From: Thioalkalivibrio sp. ALJ12
GTDB lineage: Bacteria > Pseudomonadota > Gammaproteobacteria > Ectothiorhodospirales > Ectothiorhodospiraceae
Assembly (NCBI RefSeq): GCF_000378305.1
Contig: NZ_KB899539.1
Span: forward strand, 343,854-407,853
Direction: 5' to 3'
DNA: 64,000 nt
Positions within the stretch are counted from its first letter, which is position 1. The number at the start of each line of letters is the position of its first letter. Both the position numbers and the translations under genes were made by a program. Below the pieces are notes generated by a model. That model was not told where the DNA came from. It saw nothing but the letters and a program-made list of their open reading frames with translations, and did no database searches. Below are positions 18,634 through 29,802 of the stretch, piece after piece.

Positions 18634-19884
18634 ATGTTCCGCCCGCTCCCGCTCGCCATTGGTCTGCGCTATACGCGCGCCAAACGGCGTAACCACTTCA
18701 TCTCCTTTATCTCGGTCGTCTCGATCCTCGGCCTGGTGCTGGGTGTGATGGCGCTGATTACCGTGCTCTCGGTCATGAACGGCTTCGAACGCGAGCTGCG
18801 CGATCGCATCCTGGGCATGGCGTCGCATGCGACCATCCAGGACGTGAATGGTGGCTTGCGCAACTGGGAGTCGCTGAAGGAGCAGGTCGAGACGATCGAC
18901 GAGCGAGTACTGGCGGTCGCTCCGTATGTCCAGGGCGAGGCGATGCTCAGTGCCACCGGGAACATCTCCGGTGCGCTGATCCGCGGGGTGGACCCGGGGG
19001 CCGAGGAGCGCGTGGCGCGGATCGGCGAGCACATGACTCAGGGCCGGCTCGGGCAGCTCGAACCCGGTGCCTACCGCATTGTGCTGGGGCGCGAGCTGGC
19101 AGCGGAACTGCGCGTGAGGGTAGGCGATTCTCTGATCCTGATGGCGCCACAGGCCTCGGTGTCGCCAGCGGGTGTAATGCCGCGCATGCGACGATTTGAG
19201 GTGGCGGGGATCTTCGAGGTCGGGATGTACGAGTACGACCGCGGGACTGCGTTTATTCATCTGCAGGACGCCCAGGCGGTCTTCCAGACCGGCGAGAGCG
19301 TCACCGGCCTGCGCCTGCGCCTGACGGACATGATGCGGGCGGGTGTGGTCTCGCGCGAGGTGGCCAGTCAGCTTGACGGGCTGTTCCGGGTGTCCGACTG
19401 GACGCGCCAGCACGCGAACCTGTTTCGCGCGATCCAGATCGAGAAGATGGTGATGTTCATCATCCTGTCCCTGATCGTCGCGGTAGCGGCCTTCAATATC
19501 GTTTCCACGCTGATCATGCTGGTGACCGACAAGCAGGGGGATATCGCGATACTGCGAACCCTTGGGCTGTCCCCCTCGGGGGTCATGCTGGTGTTCGTGG
19601 TCCAGGGGGTGGTGATCGGCGCGATCGGCATCCTGCTCGGCTCGGTCGCCGGTGTCGCGCTGGCGCTCAATATCGATGTCGTGGTGCCCTTTATCGAACG
19701 CGCGATGGGTATCGAGTTTCTCGCGGCCGATGTCTACTACATCAGTGACTTGCCGTCGGAACTGAAAGCATCCGATGTCTTTCGGGTGGGCGGGATTGCG
19801 TTCTTGCTGACCGTCGTGGCGACGCTGTTCCCGGCCTGGCGGGCGGCCCGTACACAGCCGGCGGAGGCCCTGCGCCATGACTGA
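18634..19884 (+). CDS. lolC: Lipoprotein-releasing ABC transporter permease LolC/LolE
   Basis: Inner-membrane permease, 416 residues, of the LolCDE machine that extracts outer-membrane lipoproteins. It has the FtsX/MacB layout: one helix near residues 22-48 (after the family start [20 protein letters not shown]), a large periplasmic domain (about 50-265), and three C-terminal helices (about 270-400). The gene overlaps lolD by 8 bp. Only one permease gene is present, so it may act as a homodimer (LolF-like) or pair with a second copy elsewhere. It is divergent from the BamE-like gene, with a 130-bp spacer. Confidence 0.92.
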   Translation: MFRPLPLAIGLRYTRAKRRNHFISFISVVSILGLVLGVMALITVLSVMNGFERELRDRILGMASHATIQDVNGGLRNWESLKEQVETIDERVLAVAPYVQGEAMLSATGNISGALIRGVDPGAEERVARIGEHMTQGRLGQLEPGAYRIVLGRELAAELRVRVGDSLILMAPQASVSPAGVMPRMRRFEVAGIFEVGMYEYDRGTAFIHLQDAQAVFQTGESVTGLRLRLTDMMRAGVVSREVASQLDGLFRVSDWTRQHANLFRAIQIEKMVMFIILSLIVAVAAFNIVSTLIMLVTDKQGDIAILRTLGLSPSGVMLVFVVQGVVIGAIGILLGSVAGVALALNIDVVVPFIERAMGIEFLAADVYYISDLPSELKASDVFRVGGIAFLLTVVATLFPAWRAARTQPAEALRHD

Positions 19885-20590
19885 GACTGTGCCTGTACTG
19901 GAGGCCATGGGGGTCGAGCGGCGTTTCCGTGATGGCAAATTGGATGTGGCCGTGCTGCAGGGCGTCGATTTTCGCCTGGAGCGGGGCGACCAGACGGCGA
20001 TCATCGGTGCCTCGGGTTCCGGCAAGAGTACGCTGCTGCATCTGCTCGGGGGACTGGATCGCCCCACGGCGGGCGAGGTTCGGCTGCTGGGGCAGGAGTG
20101 GTCGCGCATGGGCGAGGCGCGCCGGGGCCGAATGCGCAACCAGCACCTGGGGTTCGTCTACCAGTTCCATCACCTGCTGCCGGAGCTGACGGCGGTCGAG
20201 AATGTCGCGCTGCCTCTGCTGATCCGGGGGACCTCCAGCCGTCGGTCGCGCCAGGAGGCAGAGCACTGGCTCGGGCAGGTCGACCTCGGGCACCGTGGTG
20301 CGCACAAGCCGGCCGAACTGTCGGGGGGCGAGCGCCAGCGCGTGGCGATCGCGCGGGCGCTGGTGACGCGGCCGTCCGCGATTCTGGCCGACGAGCCCAC
20401 CGGGAATCTGGATCAGGAGCGCGCCCAGCATGTGTTCGCGCTGCTGCGCGAGATGAACCGTTCGACCGGCACCGCGCTGGCACTGGTGACGCATGACATC
20501 ACCCTCGCGCGCGAGCTGGATCGGTCGGTACAGCTGGTCAAGGGGCACCTGGAGCGCGAGCACTTCCACGGCCAGCTGGCCGACGACTGA
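19877..20590 (+). CDS. lolD: Lipoprotein-releasing ABC transporter ATPase LolD
   Basis: A 237-residue ATPase driving lipoprotein release. Walker A is [11 protein letters not shown] near residue 45, the signature [15 protein letters not shown] near residue 150, and Walker [12 protein letters not shown] near residue 170. The Q-loop region [17 protein letters not shown] is typical of LolD/MacB ATPases. It overlaps lolC by 8 bp and is the last gene of the pair; the next gene lies on the opposite strand. Confidence 0.95.
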   Translation: MTETVPVLEAMGVERRFRDGKLDVAVLQGVDFRLERGDQTAIIGASGSGKSTLLHLLGGLDRPTAGEVRLLGQEWSRMGEARRGRMRNQHLGFVYQFHHLLPELTAVENVALPLLIRGTSSRRSRQEAEHWLGQVDLGHRGAHKPAELSGGERQRVAIARALVTRPSAILADEPTGNLDQERAQHVFALLREMNRSTGTALALVTHDITLARELDRSVQLVKGHLEREHFHGQLADD

Positions 20591-20658
20591 TCCGTCCGCT
20601 CGGGAGCGCTGGGCAAAGCCTTGCTGATTTACAGTCACCGTGTGTTGTGCGCCGACGG

Positions 20659-21228
20659 TCAGCTCGAATCGTCTTTTTCCGCTTTTTCCTTTTCCTTGTT
20701 CCTCTCCTGGCGTAACCGCCGCAACGCGCGACGGGTCCGCAGGCGCTGTACGACATTCACGCGCCACAGCACACGCACCAGCAGATATCCGGAGAGGCTG
20801 GCCAGCGTCGCGAAGAGCAGGCTGCCGAGCAGTAGCGGCTGCCAGATGGTCAGCAGCTCGGTACTGAACCATTCCCAACTCCAGTCGAGATGCACATCGC
20901 GGGGCGGCTCACCCAGCAGCTTGCGGCCGACGGTATAGGCCATATACAACATGGGGGGCATGGTGATCGGGTTGGAGATCCAGACCAGGATCACCGAGAT
21001 GGGCAGGTTGACGCGCACAATCAGCGCGACAATCGCGGCGACCAGCATCTGCATAGGGATAGGCAGGAAGGTCACGAACAGCCCAACGGCAAACGCACCA
21101 GCCACGGAGCGGCGGTTCAGATGCCACAGATCCGGAGACCGCAGGCGCGGCCCCAGTGGGGAGAGTGCGCGATGGCCGCGCACGCCCTCCATGCCGGGGA
21201 ACAGCCTTCTGATGATGTGCTTCGCCAT
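20659..21228 (-). CDS. DUF2062 family membrane protein
   Basis: A 189-residue inner-membrane protein with about three hydrophobic segments: about residues 44-70 (SVAGAFAVGLFVTFLPIPMQ, then AIVALIVRVNLP), 75-97 (ILVWISNPITMPPMLYMAY), and 130-155 (PLLLGSLLFATLASLSGYLL). The NPITMPPMLY motif is the hallmark of DUF2062. The C-terminus is highly charged (Arg/Lys/Glu). In other gammaproteobacteria this gene commonly sits beside comEC and the lol genes, as here. Function is unknown. Confidence 0.85.
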   Translation of the reverse strand: MAKHIIRRLFPGMEGVRGHRALSPLGPRLRSPDLWHLNRRSVAGAFAVGLFVTFLPIPMQMLVAAIVALIVRVNLPISVILVWISNPITMPPMLYMAYTVGRKLLGEPPRDVHLDWSWEWFSTELLTIWQPLLLGSLLFATLASLSGYLLVRVLWRVNVVQRLRTRRALRRLRQERNKEKEKAEKDDSS

Positions 21229-21341
21229 GTCTGTGGGTATCTGTCGGACTCTCGCAGGCCCAATCCTGGGCGTGCATCCTACCTGCTAGGACTGGGCCCT
21301 GGGGAGAGGATTCCAACTCTTCCTGGACGGGACCGTGCGCC

Positions 21342-23672
21342 ATGATGGTCGCGGTCCTGGGTCTGATCGCCGGTGTGTGGGGGTTGCACCAGCTCCCCGT
21401 CCTGCCTGTCTTGCTCGAAGGTCCATTGAGAGTGTTCCTGCCTGTCGCTGGCGCGCTGGTCGCACTTGGCTGGGTCCAGGCGGCTCGGCGAGGTTCTCCT
21501 TTCACGTGGTTGCCAGCAGCCTCGCTGGGGTTGCTCGCGGGCGTGTGGCTGGCACTCCCGCATGCGACGGACTGGTCGGGCAAGGTCGTGGGTCCCGAGT
21601 GGTCGGGAGTCGAGGTCTCGGTGCGGGCACAGGTGGTCAGTTTGCCGGAGCACGGGGAGCGGCGCAGCCGGTTCCGGGTTGGGGTGTCGGAGATCGAGCA
21701 GGGCAGCCCGGGGCTGGAGCTTGAAGGCCGCGAGTTGTGGGTGAGCACCTTCCCCGCGCGGCCGGCGATACAGGTGGGTGATTCGCTGCGGCTGGACTTG
21801 CGATTGCGTGGTGTCGACGGCCCCCGCAACCCCGGGGGATTCGATGCCGCAGGCTGGTTCTACCGCGAGGGGATGCACGGCAGCGCCGTTGCGCGTTCCG
21901 TTACCCCACTGGCAGGCGTGCACGAGGGGGCCAGGGGCCGCGTGATCATGCACCGCCTTCGGGCCGCAATGCAGGCGCGTCTGGAGCGCGCGGCACCGGA
22001 TTTGCGTCACCCGGGCCTGGTGCAGGCGCTGGTCATCGGCAATCGTCAGGCCATGACCGAGAGTGAATGGCAGGCCTTTCTACACACCGGGACGAATCAC
22101 CTGATGGCGATTTCCGGGTTGCATGTGGCCCTGGTGGCGGGGTTTGCCGGCGGCATTGCCGGATGGTTGTGGTCCGGGGTGGCCGTTATAAGACGGCTGC
22201 GGCGCTGGCTGTTCATGGGTGTGGTCGGGCTGGTGGCCGCCACGGGCTATGCGGTACTCGCCGGTTTCAGCATCCCGACCCAAAGGGCTTTGCTGATGCT
22301 GATTGCGCTCACGCTTGCGGTGCTGTCGCGTCGCGAGGGTGTTGCCTGGCGCGCCCTGGCCCTTGCCGCGGCCATGGTGCTGATTGTGCACCCACCGAGC
22401 GTGCTGGCCCCGGGGTTCTGGTTCTCGTTCGGCGCAGTGGCCGTGATCCTGCTGCTGTTGCAGGGTCGGGTCGGGACGACCGGCTGGCGCGAAGGCCTGC
22501 GCATCCAGGTCGTGCTGGCGATTGCGATGCTGCCGCTCAGTCTGGCCTGGTTCCAGCTGGGGTCTTGGGTCGCACCCGTGGCCAACCTGGTCGCGGTGCC
22601 GATGGTGACGCTACTGATCTTGCCGTTGTTGCTGGTCGGTGCCTTGCTCGCGTGGGGGTGGCCGGCCGCAGGTGGCTTGTTGTTATGCATTGCGGATGGC
22701 CTGTTGGCACTGCTGGTGATGACGCTCGAGGCACTGGCAGGGATCCCTGTCCTGGTGGACCAGCGCCATGTGCCGGTGGCCGCGTCCCTGCTGGGCGGGG
22801 TGGCTGTTTTCCTGGCCTTGCAGCCGCTCGCCCGGCGATTGGCGCCCTGGATTGCAGTGGCTGCGATCGCCTTGGTCGCGCCGTTGCGCCCGGACTTTGC
22901 GGCCGGGCAGTGGCGCGTTCAGGTCCTGGACGTTGGCGCCGGGCAGGCCACCATCGTCGAGACCCGACGACACGCGCTGTTAATTGATGCGGGTCCGGGC
23001 CGGGAGGGCGGCTTCAGCGCGGGTGACCGAATTGTGGTGCCGGCCTTGCGGGCGGGCGGCATCCGCTCCCTGGACACGCTGATGGTGACGCACGAGCATG
23101 CCGGGCACGCCGGCGGCGTGGCGGTAGTCCGGGAACAGATCTCGGTGAGGCGCACGCTGCGGCGCACCCCGGTGAGCCATGGCACTGACGAACGTTGCGA
23201 AAAGGGGGATCAGTGGAACTGGGACGGTGTGCGCTTCGAGATACTCCATCCGCCGCCGGGCTGGAATGACGACTCGTCCGCGTCCTGTGTGCTGAAGGTG
23301 GAGGGGGCGGACGCGACCCTGCTGGTCATGGGCGGGCTGGATGGTCTCGGCGAGGCCGTGATGCGTCGGGGCACCGCAGGATTTGCGGTTGACTTGCTGG
23401 TAGCGCCGAGGACTTCCAACCCGCGCGCCCTGCAGGACGACTGGCTGGCGCAATTCCCGCCCGGTCAGGTTTGGGCTGCGACGACTGCCGAGGGTGCCGG
23501 TTTGCCCGACGAGGCACGGAAACGGCTGGAGCTAAGCGGTATTCCCCTGTACGAGACTGGGCGCAGCGGGGCGCTGGTCACGAGCAGTACCCAACTCGAC
23601 AGCGCTCCGGCGACAGGCCGTCCGCGGCTGCGATTCTGGCATCCAAGAAGCCCTGACCGAAATGAGCCCTGA
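21342..23672 (+). CDS. comEC: DNA internalisation protein ComEC/Rec2
   Basis: Inner-membrane channel for single-stranded DNA during natural transformation, 776 residues. An N-terminal membrane part and OB-like domain (about 1-200) are followed by the Competence domain with many helices (about 205-490), including the ALVIGNRQAMTESEWQAFLHTGTNHLMAISGLH region. A C-terminal metallo-beta-lactamase-like domain (about 525-755) begins VLDVGAGQATIVET. In that domain the metal motif reads HEHAGH where HxHxDH is expected, so the usual Asp is Gly. A small ComEA-like protein is encoded at 39838, so part of a DNA-uptake set is present. Confidence 0.92.
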   Translation: MMVAVLGLIAGVWGLHQLPVLPVLLEGPLRVFLPVAGALVALGWVQAARRGSPFTWLPAASLGLLAGVWLALPHATDWSGKVVGPEWSGVEVSVRAQVVSLPEHGERRSRFRVGVSEIEQGSPGLELEGRELWVSTFPARPAIQVGDSLRLDLRLRGVDGPRNPGGFDAAGWFYREGMHGSAVARSVTPLAGVHEGARGRVIMHRLRAAMQARLERAAPDLRHPGLVQALVIGNRQAMTESEWQAFLHTGTNHLMAISGLHVALVAGFAGGIAGWLWSGVAVIRRLRRWLFMGVVGLVAATGYAVLAGFSIPTQRALLMLIALTLAVLSRREGVAWRALALAAAMVLIVHPPSVLAPGFWFSFGAVAVILLLLQGRVGTTGWREGLRIQVVLAIAMLPLSLAWFQLGSWVAPVANLVAVPMVTLLILPLLLVGALLAWGWPAAGGLLLCIADGLLALLVMTLEALAGIPVLVDQRHVPVAASLLGGVAVFLALQPLARRLAPWIAVAAIALVAPLRPDFAAGQWRVQVLDVGAGQATIVETRRHALLIDAGPGREGGFSAGDRIVVPALRAGGIRSLDTLMVTHEHAGHAGGVAVVREQISVRRTLRRTPVSHGTDERCEKGDQWNWDGVRFEILHPPPGWNDDSSASCVLKVEGADATLLVMGGLDGLGEAVMRRGTAGFAVDLLVAPRTSNPRALQDDWLAQFPPGQVWAATTAEGAGLPDEARKRLELSGIPLYETGRSGALVTSSTQLDSAPATGRPRLRFWHPRSPDRNEP

Positions 23673-23684
23673 TAGAATAACGCC

Positions 23685-24761
23685 ATGACCGAACACCGCT
23701 CCGACACGATCCGCCCGATTCGCTTTGAAGACGGCAACCTCTATCTGCTCGACCAGCGCCTGTTGCCGGGCGAGGCCGTGCGCCAGTGCTACACCGATGC
23801 CGGCGAGGTGGCGACCGCGATACGCGACATGGTCGTGCGCGGTGCGCCCGCCATCGGGATCACGGCCGCGTTCGGGGTCGTGCTGGCCTGCCAGAAGGCC
23901 CGGGGTCGGGACGACTGGCGCGAACGCGTGGCCGCGGACATGGATCGCCTGCGGGCCTCGCGGCCCACGGCGGTGAATCTGTTCTGGGCACTGGACCGCA
24001 TGGCCCGGGAGGTCGATGGCGCCCCGGATCCGGAGGCCGCCATTGAGGCGACCACGACCGCGGCCCGGCAGATGCTGGACGACGACATCGCGGGCAACCG
24101 TCGCATGGGGCGGCACGGGGCTTCCTTGATTGAGCCGGGACAGGCGGTGCTGACCCACTGCAATACGGGTTCGCTGGCCACCGGGGGCTATGGCACGGCC
24201 CTGGGGGTGATTCGGGCGGCCTGGGACGAGGGTCGGGTGACCGAGGTCTTTGCCGACGAGACCCGCCCGTGGCTCCAGGGGAGCCGGCTGACCGCCTGGG
24301 AACTCGTGCATGACGGTATCCCGGTACAGCTGCTGTGCGAAGGGGCGGCCGCCAGTCTGCTGCGTTCCGGACGCGTCGGCTGGGTGATCGTGGGTTCCGA
24401 CCGCATTGCGGCGAACGGCGATGTGGCGAACAAGATCGGCACCTATGGGCTGGCCCTCCTGGCCCGTGCCCACGGCGTGCGCTTTATGGTCGCGGCCCCG
24501 TTGTCGACCATCGACTTCGACATGCCGGACGGGGAGGGTATCCCGATCGAGCAGCGCGCCGAAGACGAGGTTTTGGCTCTCGCCGGGAAGCGCGTGGCCG
24601 CGGACGGCGCCCGGGCCTACAACCCGGCGTTCGACGTCACGCCGGCGCACCTGGTCGACGCGATCGTGACCGAGCACGGTGTGGTCGAGGCGCCGGATCG
24701 GGACAAACTGGCCGCCCTGCGGCGGAAAGCCGTCGCTGGAGAGCCTGTTGTGGAGGGCTGA
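23685..24761 (+). CDS. mtnA: Methylthioribose-1-phosphate isomerase MtnA
   Basis: A 358-residue isomerase of the methionine salvage pathway that turns 5-methylthioribose-1-phosphate into the ribulose form. Markers are [15 protein letters not shown] near residue 50, the catalytic Cys in [19 protein letters not shown] near residue 155, and the Asp in [18 protein letters not shown] near residue 235. It begins 12 bp after comEC. A TAGAAT hexamer at 23673-23678 lies so close to the ATG that a transcript from it would be nearly leaderless; no clear ribosome-binding site is present. No other salvage gene is adjacent. Confidence 0.95.
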   Translation: MTEHRSDTIRPIRFEDGNLYLLDQRLLPGEAVRQCYTDAGEVATAIRDMVVRGAPAIGITAAFGVVLACQKARGRDDWRERVAADMDRLRASRPTAVNLFWALDRMAREVDGAPDPEAAIEATTTAARQMLDDDIAGNRRMGRHGASLIEPGQAVLTHCNTGSLATGGYGTALGVIRAAWDEGRVTEVFADETRPWLQGSRLTAWELVHDGIPVQLLCEGAAASLLRSGRVGWVIVGSDRIAANGDVANKIGTYGLALLARAHGVRFMVAAPLSTIDFDMPDGEGIPIEQRAEDEVLALAGKRVAADGARAYNPAFDVTPAHLVDAIVTEHGVVEAPDRDKLAALRRKAVAGEPVVEG

Positions 24762-24859
24762 CAGCGCCGGATCACGGTGTTTCACAGTGGTGCACCCCGG
24801 CTGAGAGCTACGGAGGGGCGATTTCAGGCCCATTTGCTAGGTCCCAGTGGTTACCCCTG

Positions 24860-24868
24860 TGGTATGAT
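24860..24868 (+). promoter_or_regulatory. Extended -10 promoter for the gyrA supraoperon
   Basis: TGGTATGAT, an extended -10 (TGn plus TATGAT), in the 141-bp gap before gyrA. A start about 7 bases downstream gives a leader of roughly 27 nt. No good -35 lies 17 bp upstream, which is usual for extended -10 promoters. Confidence 0.55.
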
Positions 24869-24902
24869 CGCGAGCTTGTTCAGACGGACGGCGTAACCCT
24901 CG

Positions 24903-27515
24903 ATGGCTGAATTTGCCAAGGAAATCTTCCCGGTCAATCTCGAAGACGAGATGCAGCAGTCCTACCTCGATTACGCGATGAGCGTAATCGTGGGCCGGGC
25001 CCTCCCCGATGTCCGTGACGGCCTCAAGCCGGTCCATCGCCGCGTGCTCTACGCGATGCGCGAGCTGGGCAACGACTACAACAAGCCGTACAAGAAGTCG
25101 GCGCGCGTGGTCGGTGACGTGATCGGTAAATACCACCCGCATGGTGACTCCGCCGTCTACGACGCCATCGTGCGTATGGCGCAGCCGTTCTCGATGCGCT
25201 ACATGCTGGCCGACGGGCAGGGCAACTTCGGCTCCATTGACGGTGATTCCCCGGCGGCCATGCGTTATACCGAGGTGCGCATGGCGCGCATCGCGGCCGA
25301 GCTGCTGGCCGATATCGACAAGGAAACCGTCGACTTCATCGACAACTACGACGGCTCCGAGACGGAGCCGGCGGTACTGCCGAGCAAGTTTCCCAACCTG
25401 CTGGTCAACGGCTCCGCCGGGATCGCGGTGGGGATGGCGACCAACATCCCGCCGCACAACCTGCGCGAGGTGATCAACGCCTGTGTGGCGCTGATTGATG
25501 ACCCGGAGATATCCATCGAAGGTCTGATGGAGCACGTGCCGGGCCCCGATTTCCCGACGGCCGGGATCATCAACGGCGTGGAAGGCGTGCGCGAGGCCTA
25601 TCGCACTGGTCGTGGCCGGGTGCTGATCCGGGCGCGCTCGCATGTCGAGCCGCTGGAGGGCGGACAGCGCGAGGCGATCGTCGTCACCGAACTCCCGTAC
25701 CAGGTGAACAAGGCCCGCCTGACCGAGAAGATCGCCGAGCTGGTCAAGGAAAAGCGCATCGACGGCATCTCGGAGCTGCGCGACGAGTCGGACAAGGACG
25801 GCATGCGACTGGTCATCGAGCTCAAGCGCGGCGAGATGGCCGAGGTGGTCCTGAACCACCTGTACATGCACACGCAGATGCAGAACGTCTTCGGCATCAA
25901 CATCGTCGCCCTGGTTGACGGCCAGCCGAAGGTGCTGGATCTGCGTCAGGTGCTGGAGTCCTTTCTGCGGCATCGCCGCGAGGTGGTTACCCGCCGCACG
26001 ATCTTCGACCTGCGCAAGGCGCGCGAGCGCGCCCATATCCTGGAAGGCCTGGCGATCGCGCTGGCCAACATCGATCCGGTGATCGAACTGATCCGTGCCG
26101 CCCCCAACCCGGCCGAGGCCAAGGCCGGCCTGCTGGCGCGCAGCTGGCCGCTGGGCGTGGTCAGCGACATGCTTGACCGGGCCGGGGCCAGCGCCTCGCG
26201 TCCGGAGGATCTGGCAGCGGACTACGGCGTGGGCGACGACGGCTATCGCCTGTCCGAGGCCCAGGCGCAGGCGATTCTGGATCTGCGCCTGCACCGTCTG
26301 ACCGGGCTGGAACAGGACAAGATCCTCGACGAATACCGGGAGCTGCTCGACTTGATCGAGGACCTGCTCGACATTCTCGGTTCGGGGGAGCGCCTGCAGC
26401 AGGAGATCCGCAACGAACTGCTGGCCGTGGCCGAGCAGTTCGGCGACGAACGCCGTAGCGAGATCCGCGAGCGCCAGGCGAACCTCACCCTGGAAGACCT
26501 GATCGGCGAGGAAGACGTCGTGGTGACGCTCTCCCACGCCGGCTATGTGAAGTACCAGCCGGTGGCCGACTACCGCGCGCAACGCCGAGGCGGTCGCGGC
26601 AAGGCGGCCGCGAGCTTCAAGGAAGAGGACTTTGTCGACCGGTTGCTGGTCGCGAACACGCACGACACGGTGCTGTGTTTCTCCAGCCGCGGGCGGGTCT
26701 ACTGGCTGAAAGTCTATGAACTGCCGCAGGGTTCGCGCGCCTCGCGTGGCAAGCCGATCGTGAATCTGCTGCCGCTGGAAGCGGACGAGCGAATCAACGC
26801 CATCCTGCCGGTGCGCGAGTACGACCCGGACCACTATGTGTTCATGGTGACCGCGCGCGGAACGGTCAAGAAGACCCCGCTGACCGACTTCTCGCGCCGC
26901 CGCTCGACCGGGATCATCGCGGTGGATCTGCGCGACGACGATTACCTGGTGGACGTTTCGCTTACCGATGGCCAGATGGACGTAATGCTCGTTACCACGG
27001 CCGGCAAGGCAGTGCGCTTCTCCGAGAACGACGTGCGGCCGATGGGCCGTACCGCCTGCGGTGTGCGCGGCGTGCGCATGGAATCGGATCATCGCGTGAT
27101 TGCGCTGCTCAATGTCGCCGAGGGTGCCGCCTTGCTGGCCACCGAGAACGGCTACGGCAAGCGGACTCGCTTCGACGAATTCCCGGTCCACCGTCGTGGC
27201 GGCCAGGGCGTGATCGGGATCCAGACCGAGGGGCGCAACGGGCCACTGGTCGGGGCCGCGCGCGTGCTGGAAGACGACGAGGCGATGCTGATCACCACGG
27301 GCGGTACGCTGGTGCGTACACCGGTGGACCAGATCCCGCTGATCGGGCGCAATACGCAGGGTGTGCGGCTGATCCGCCTGGACGAGGGCGAGCGCCTGGT
27401 GGAACTGGCCCGGGTCGAAAAGCTGCAGGGCGAGGATGAAGACCTGGACGACGACAGCGAGAGCGAGGACGACGAATCCACGCAGAACACCATGGACAAC
27501 GGAGATCCGGAATGA
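24903..27515 (+). CDS. gyrA: DNA gyrase subunit A
   Basis: Breakage-reunion subunit of gyrase, 870 residues. The active-site Tyr lies in [10 protein letters not shown] near residue 121. The quinolone-determining region [19 protein letters not shown] keeps Ser and Asp at the positions equal to E. coli 83 and 87, so it looks quinolone-sensitive. The C-terminal beta-pinwheel contains the GyrA box QRRGGRGK near residue 560. An acidic tail ([16 protein letters not shown]) ends the protein. The last bases overlap serC by 4 bp (ATGA), which links gyrase expression to the amino-acid genes. Confidence 0.98.
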   Translation: MAEFAKEIFPVNLEDEMQQSYLDYAMSVIVGRALPDVRDGLKPVHRRVLYAMRELGNDYNKPYKKSARVVGDVIGKYHPHGDSAVYDAIVRMAQPFSMRYMLADGQGNFGSIDGDSPAAMRYTEVRMARIAAELLADIDKETVDFIDNYDGSETEPAVLPSKFPNLLVNGSAGIAVGMATNIPPHNLREVINACVALIDDPEISIEGLMEHVPGPDFPTAGIINGVEGVREAYRTGRGRVLIRARSHVEPLEGGQREAIVVTELPYQVNKARLTEKIAELVKEKRIDGISELRDESDKDGMRLVIELKRGEMAEVVLNHLYMHTQMQNVFGINIVALVDGQPKVLDLRQVLESFLRHRREVVTRRTIFDLRKARERAHILEGLAIALANIDPVIELIRAAPNPAEAKAGLLARSWPLGVVSDMLDRAGASASRPEDLAADYGVGDDGYRLSEAQAQAILDLRLHRLTGLEQDKILDEYRELLDLIEDLLDILGSGERLQQEIRNELLAVAEQFGDERRSEIRERQANLTLEDLIGEEDVVVTLSHAGYVKYQPVADYRAQRRGGRGKAAASFKEEDFVDRLLVANTHDTVLCFSSRGRVYWLKVYELPQGSRASRGKPIVNLLPLEADERINAILPVREYDPDHYVFMVTARGTVKKTPLTDFSRRRSTGIIAVDLRDDDYLVDVSLTDGQMDVMLVTTAGKAVRFSENDVRPMGRTACGVRGVRMESDHRVIALLNVAEGAALLATENGYGKRTRFDEFPVHRRGGQGVIGIQTEGRNGPLVGAARVLEDDEAMLITTGGTLVRTPVDQIPLIGRNTQGVRLIRLDEGERLVELARVEKLQGEDEDLDDDSESEDDESTQNTMDNGDPE

Positions 27516-28597
27516 GCCGAGTGCATAACTTCAGTGCGGGGCCGGCTGCGCTGCCGCAGGCGGTCCTGGAACGGGCACGCGAAGAACTGATCGATTTCCA
27601 TGGCGCCGGGATGTCGGTTATGGAGATGAGCCATCGCGGCAAGCCGTTCATGCAGGTTGCCGAGAAGGCGGAGCAAGACCTGCGCAAGCTGATGAACATT
27701 CCGGACGACTACAGTGTGCTGTTCCTGCAGGGTGGGGCGACCGGCCAGTTTGCGGCGATCCCAATGAACCTGCACTCGGGCGGAAAACCGATGGACTACA
27801 TCGACACCGGGGCCTGGTCGGGCAAGGCGATCAAGGAAGCCCAGAAGTTCGGGCCGGTGAATATCGTCGCCAGCTCGCAGGCCAGTGGCTACGCCTCGAT
27901 CCCGGCGCGCGACAGCTGGAATCTGGACCCGAATGCCGCCTACGTGCACTACACCCCGAACGAGACGATCGGTGGCGTGGAGTTTCACGAGGTCCCGGAT
28001 GTCGGGGGCAAGCCGCTGGTGGCGGACATGTCCTCCACCATCCTCTCGCGCCCGATCGACGTGTCGAAATTTGGCGTGATCTACGCGGGCGCGCAGAAGA
28101 ACATCGGGCCCGCCGGGCTGACCGTGGTGATTGTTCGCAATGACCTGCTGGACAAAGAGTCGAATCCGAATCTGCCGGCGGTGGTCGACTGGACGCTGCA
28201 GGCGAAAAACGACTCCATGTACAACACGCCGCCGACCTTCGGCTGGTACTTGGCGGGACTGGTCTTCGAGTGGCTTCTGGAGCAGGGCGGGCTGGACAAG
28301 ATGGCCGAGATCAACCAGCGCAAGGCCGAGAAACTCTATCATTTCGTGGATAACTCGGCGTTTTATCGCAACCCGGTCGAGCCGGATGCGCGTTCGTGGA
28401 TGAACGTGCCGTTTATCCTCGCGGACGACTCGCTGGATGGTACGTTCCTGAACGAGGCCGATGCCGCCGGGCTGTCGTCGCTGAAAGGGCATCGTTCGGT
28501 GGGCGGTATGCGCGCTAGCATCTACAACGCCGTGCCGGAGAGTGCTGTGGACGCGCTGATCGAGTTCATGGCGGACTTCGAGAACCGCCACGCCTGA
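27512..28597 (+). CDS. serC: Phosphoserine aminotransferase SerC
   Basis: A PLP enzyme of 361 residues for the second step of serine synthesis (3-phosphohydroxypyruvate to phosphoserine), also used in pyridoxal phosphate synthesis. Typical stretches are the N-terminal [10 protein letters not shown], the [14 protein letters not shown] loop near residue 75, and the PLP Lys in [13 protein letters not shown] near residue 197. The ATG overlaps the gyrA stop. It heads the amino-acid part of the supraoperon, as in E. coli (serC-aroA) and Pseudomonas. Confidence 0.97.
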   Translation: MSRVHNFSAGPAALPQAVLERAREELIDFHGAGMSVMEMSHRGKPFMQVAEKAEQDLRKLMNIPDDYSVLFLQGGATGQFAAIPMNLHSGGKPMDYIDTGAWSGKAIKEAQKFGPVNIVASSQASGYASIPARDSWNLDPNAAYVHYTPNETIGGVEFHEVPDVGGKPLVADMSSTILSRPIDVSKFGVIYAGAQKNIGPAGLTVVIVRNDLLDKESNPNLPAVVDWTLQAKNDSMYNTPPTFGWYLAGLVFEWLLEQGGLDKMAEINQRKAEKLYHFVDNSAFYRNPVEPDARSWMNVPFILADDSLDGTFLNEADAAGLSSLKGHRSVGGMRASIYNAVPESAVDALIEFMADFENRHA

Positions 28598-28635
28598 GCG
28601 TGTCCCCCTGGGGTAACCGATCACGGAGGACCCGG

Positions 28636-29799
28636 ATGTACCGCATACAGACCTACAACAATATCGCCATACGCGGGCTGGATCGCTTCCCGCGGGACCG
28701 TTACGAGGTCGCCTCGGACATCAATCAGCCCGACGCGCTGATGCTGCGCTCGTTCAATCTGCACGATGTCGATATCCCGGAGTCCGTGCTGGCCGTCGGG
28801 CGGGCTGGCAGCGGGGTGAACAATATCCCGGTCACGGCGCTGTCGGACCGTGGGGTCGCGGTATTCAACGCGCCCGGGGCCAATGCCAATGCCGTCAAGG
28901 AGCTGGTGATCGCCGGCCTGCTGCTGGGCGCGCGCAATCTGCTCCCGGCGGCCGGCTATGTGCAGGAGCTGGACCCGAGCAAGGACGACTTCATGGCCGC
29001 GGTCGAACACGGCAAGAAGCGGTTCACGGGCTTCGAACTGCCCGGGCGCAAGCTCGCCGTGCTGGGACTGGGCGCCATCGGTGTCGGCGTGGCCAATGCG
29101 GCCAAGGCCCTCGGCATGGAAGTCGTGGGTTTCGACCCCAAGGTCACGGTCGAGAATGCCTGGCGCCTCGATTCGGACATCGAGCGGGCGCGCTCCGTGG
29201 AAGCTGCCCTGGAGGGTGCCGACGCGGTGACGGTACATGTACCGCTGACCGAGAACACTCGCCATATCGTCAATGCCAAGGGGCTGGCTGGTATGAATCC
29301 AGGCGCGATGGTGCTGAACCTGGCGCGCGAGGGCATCGTCGATGACGAGGCCGTGCGCGAAGGGCTCGATGCCGAGCGGCTGCACGCCTACATTACCGAC
29401 TTCCCGGTGCCCAACATGCTGGGCCACCCGCGGGTCATCACGCTGCCGCACCTGGGGGCTTCGACGACCGAGTCGGAAGAGAACTGCGCGGTGATGATCG
29501 CCGACGAGCTGCGCGACTATCTCGAGAACGGCAATGTGGTCAATTCGGTGAACCTGCCGACCCTGGTGCTGGACCGCAAGGGCGACACCCGCATCGCGGT
29601 GGTCAACCGCAATCTCCCGGATCGCGTGGCGCGCATCTCGCATGTCCTGGGCGAATCCAACCTGAACATCCTGCACCTGATGAACGATTCCCGTGGGGAT
29701 CTCGCGTATACGCTTCTGGACGTGGACGGCAAGCCCGACCCGTCCACGCTGGATGCGTTGCTGCAGATTGATGGCGTGCTGCGCGCACGGGTGCTGTAG
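28636..29799 (+). CDS. serA: D-3-phosphoglycerate dehydrogenase (short ACT form)
   Basis: First enzyme of serine synthesis, 387 residues from the ATG at 28636, chosen for its perfect GGAGGA site; a GTG at 28600 is in frame but worse placed. The substrate domain has GRAGSGVNNIPV where most family members have GVGVDNID. The NAD-binding fold shows LGLGAIGVGVANAAK near residue 145. The catalytic His lies in LPHLGASTTESE near residue 270. A C-terminal ACT domain (about 315-387) suggests serine feedback. Its insertion between serC and pheA puts two consecutive serine steps together, which the Pseudomonas supraoperon does not do. Confidence 0.92.
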   Translation: MYRIQTYNNIAIRGLDRFPRDRYEVASDINQPDALMLRSFNLHDVDIPESVLAVGRAGSGVNNIPVTALSDRGVAVFNAPGANANAVKELVIAGLLLGARNLLPAAGYVQELDPSKDDFMAAVEHGKKRFTGFELPGRKLAVLGLGAIGVGVANAAKALGMEVVGFDPKVTVENAWRLDSDIERARSVEAALEGADAVTVHVPLTENTRHIVNAKGLAGMNPGAMVLNLAREGIVDDEAVREGLDAERLHAYITDFPVPNMLGHPRVITLPHLGASTTESEENCAVMIADELRDYLENGNVVNSVNLPTLVLDRKGDTRIAVVNRNLPDRVARISHVLGESNLNILHLMNDSRGDLAYTLLDVDGKPDPSTLDALLQIDGVLRARVL

Positions 29800-29802
29800 A
29801 TC

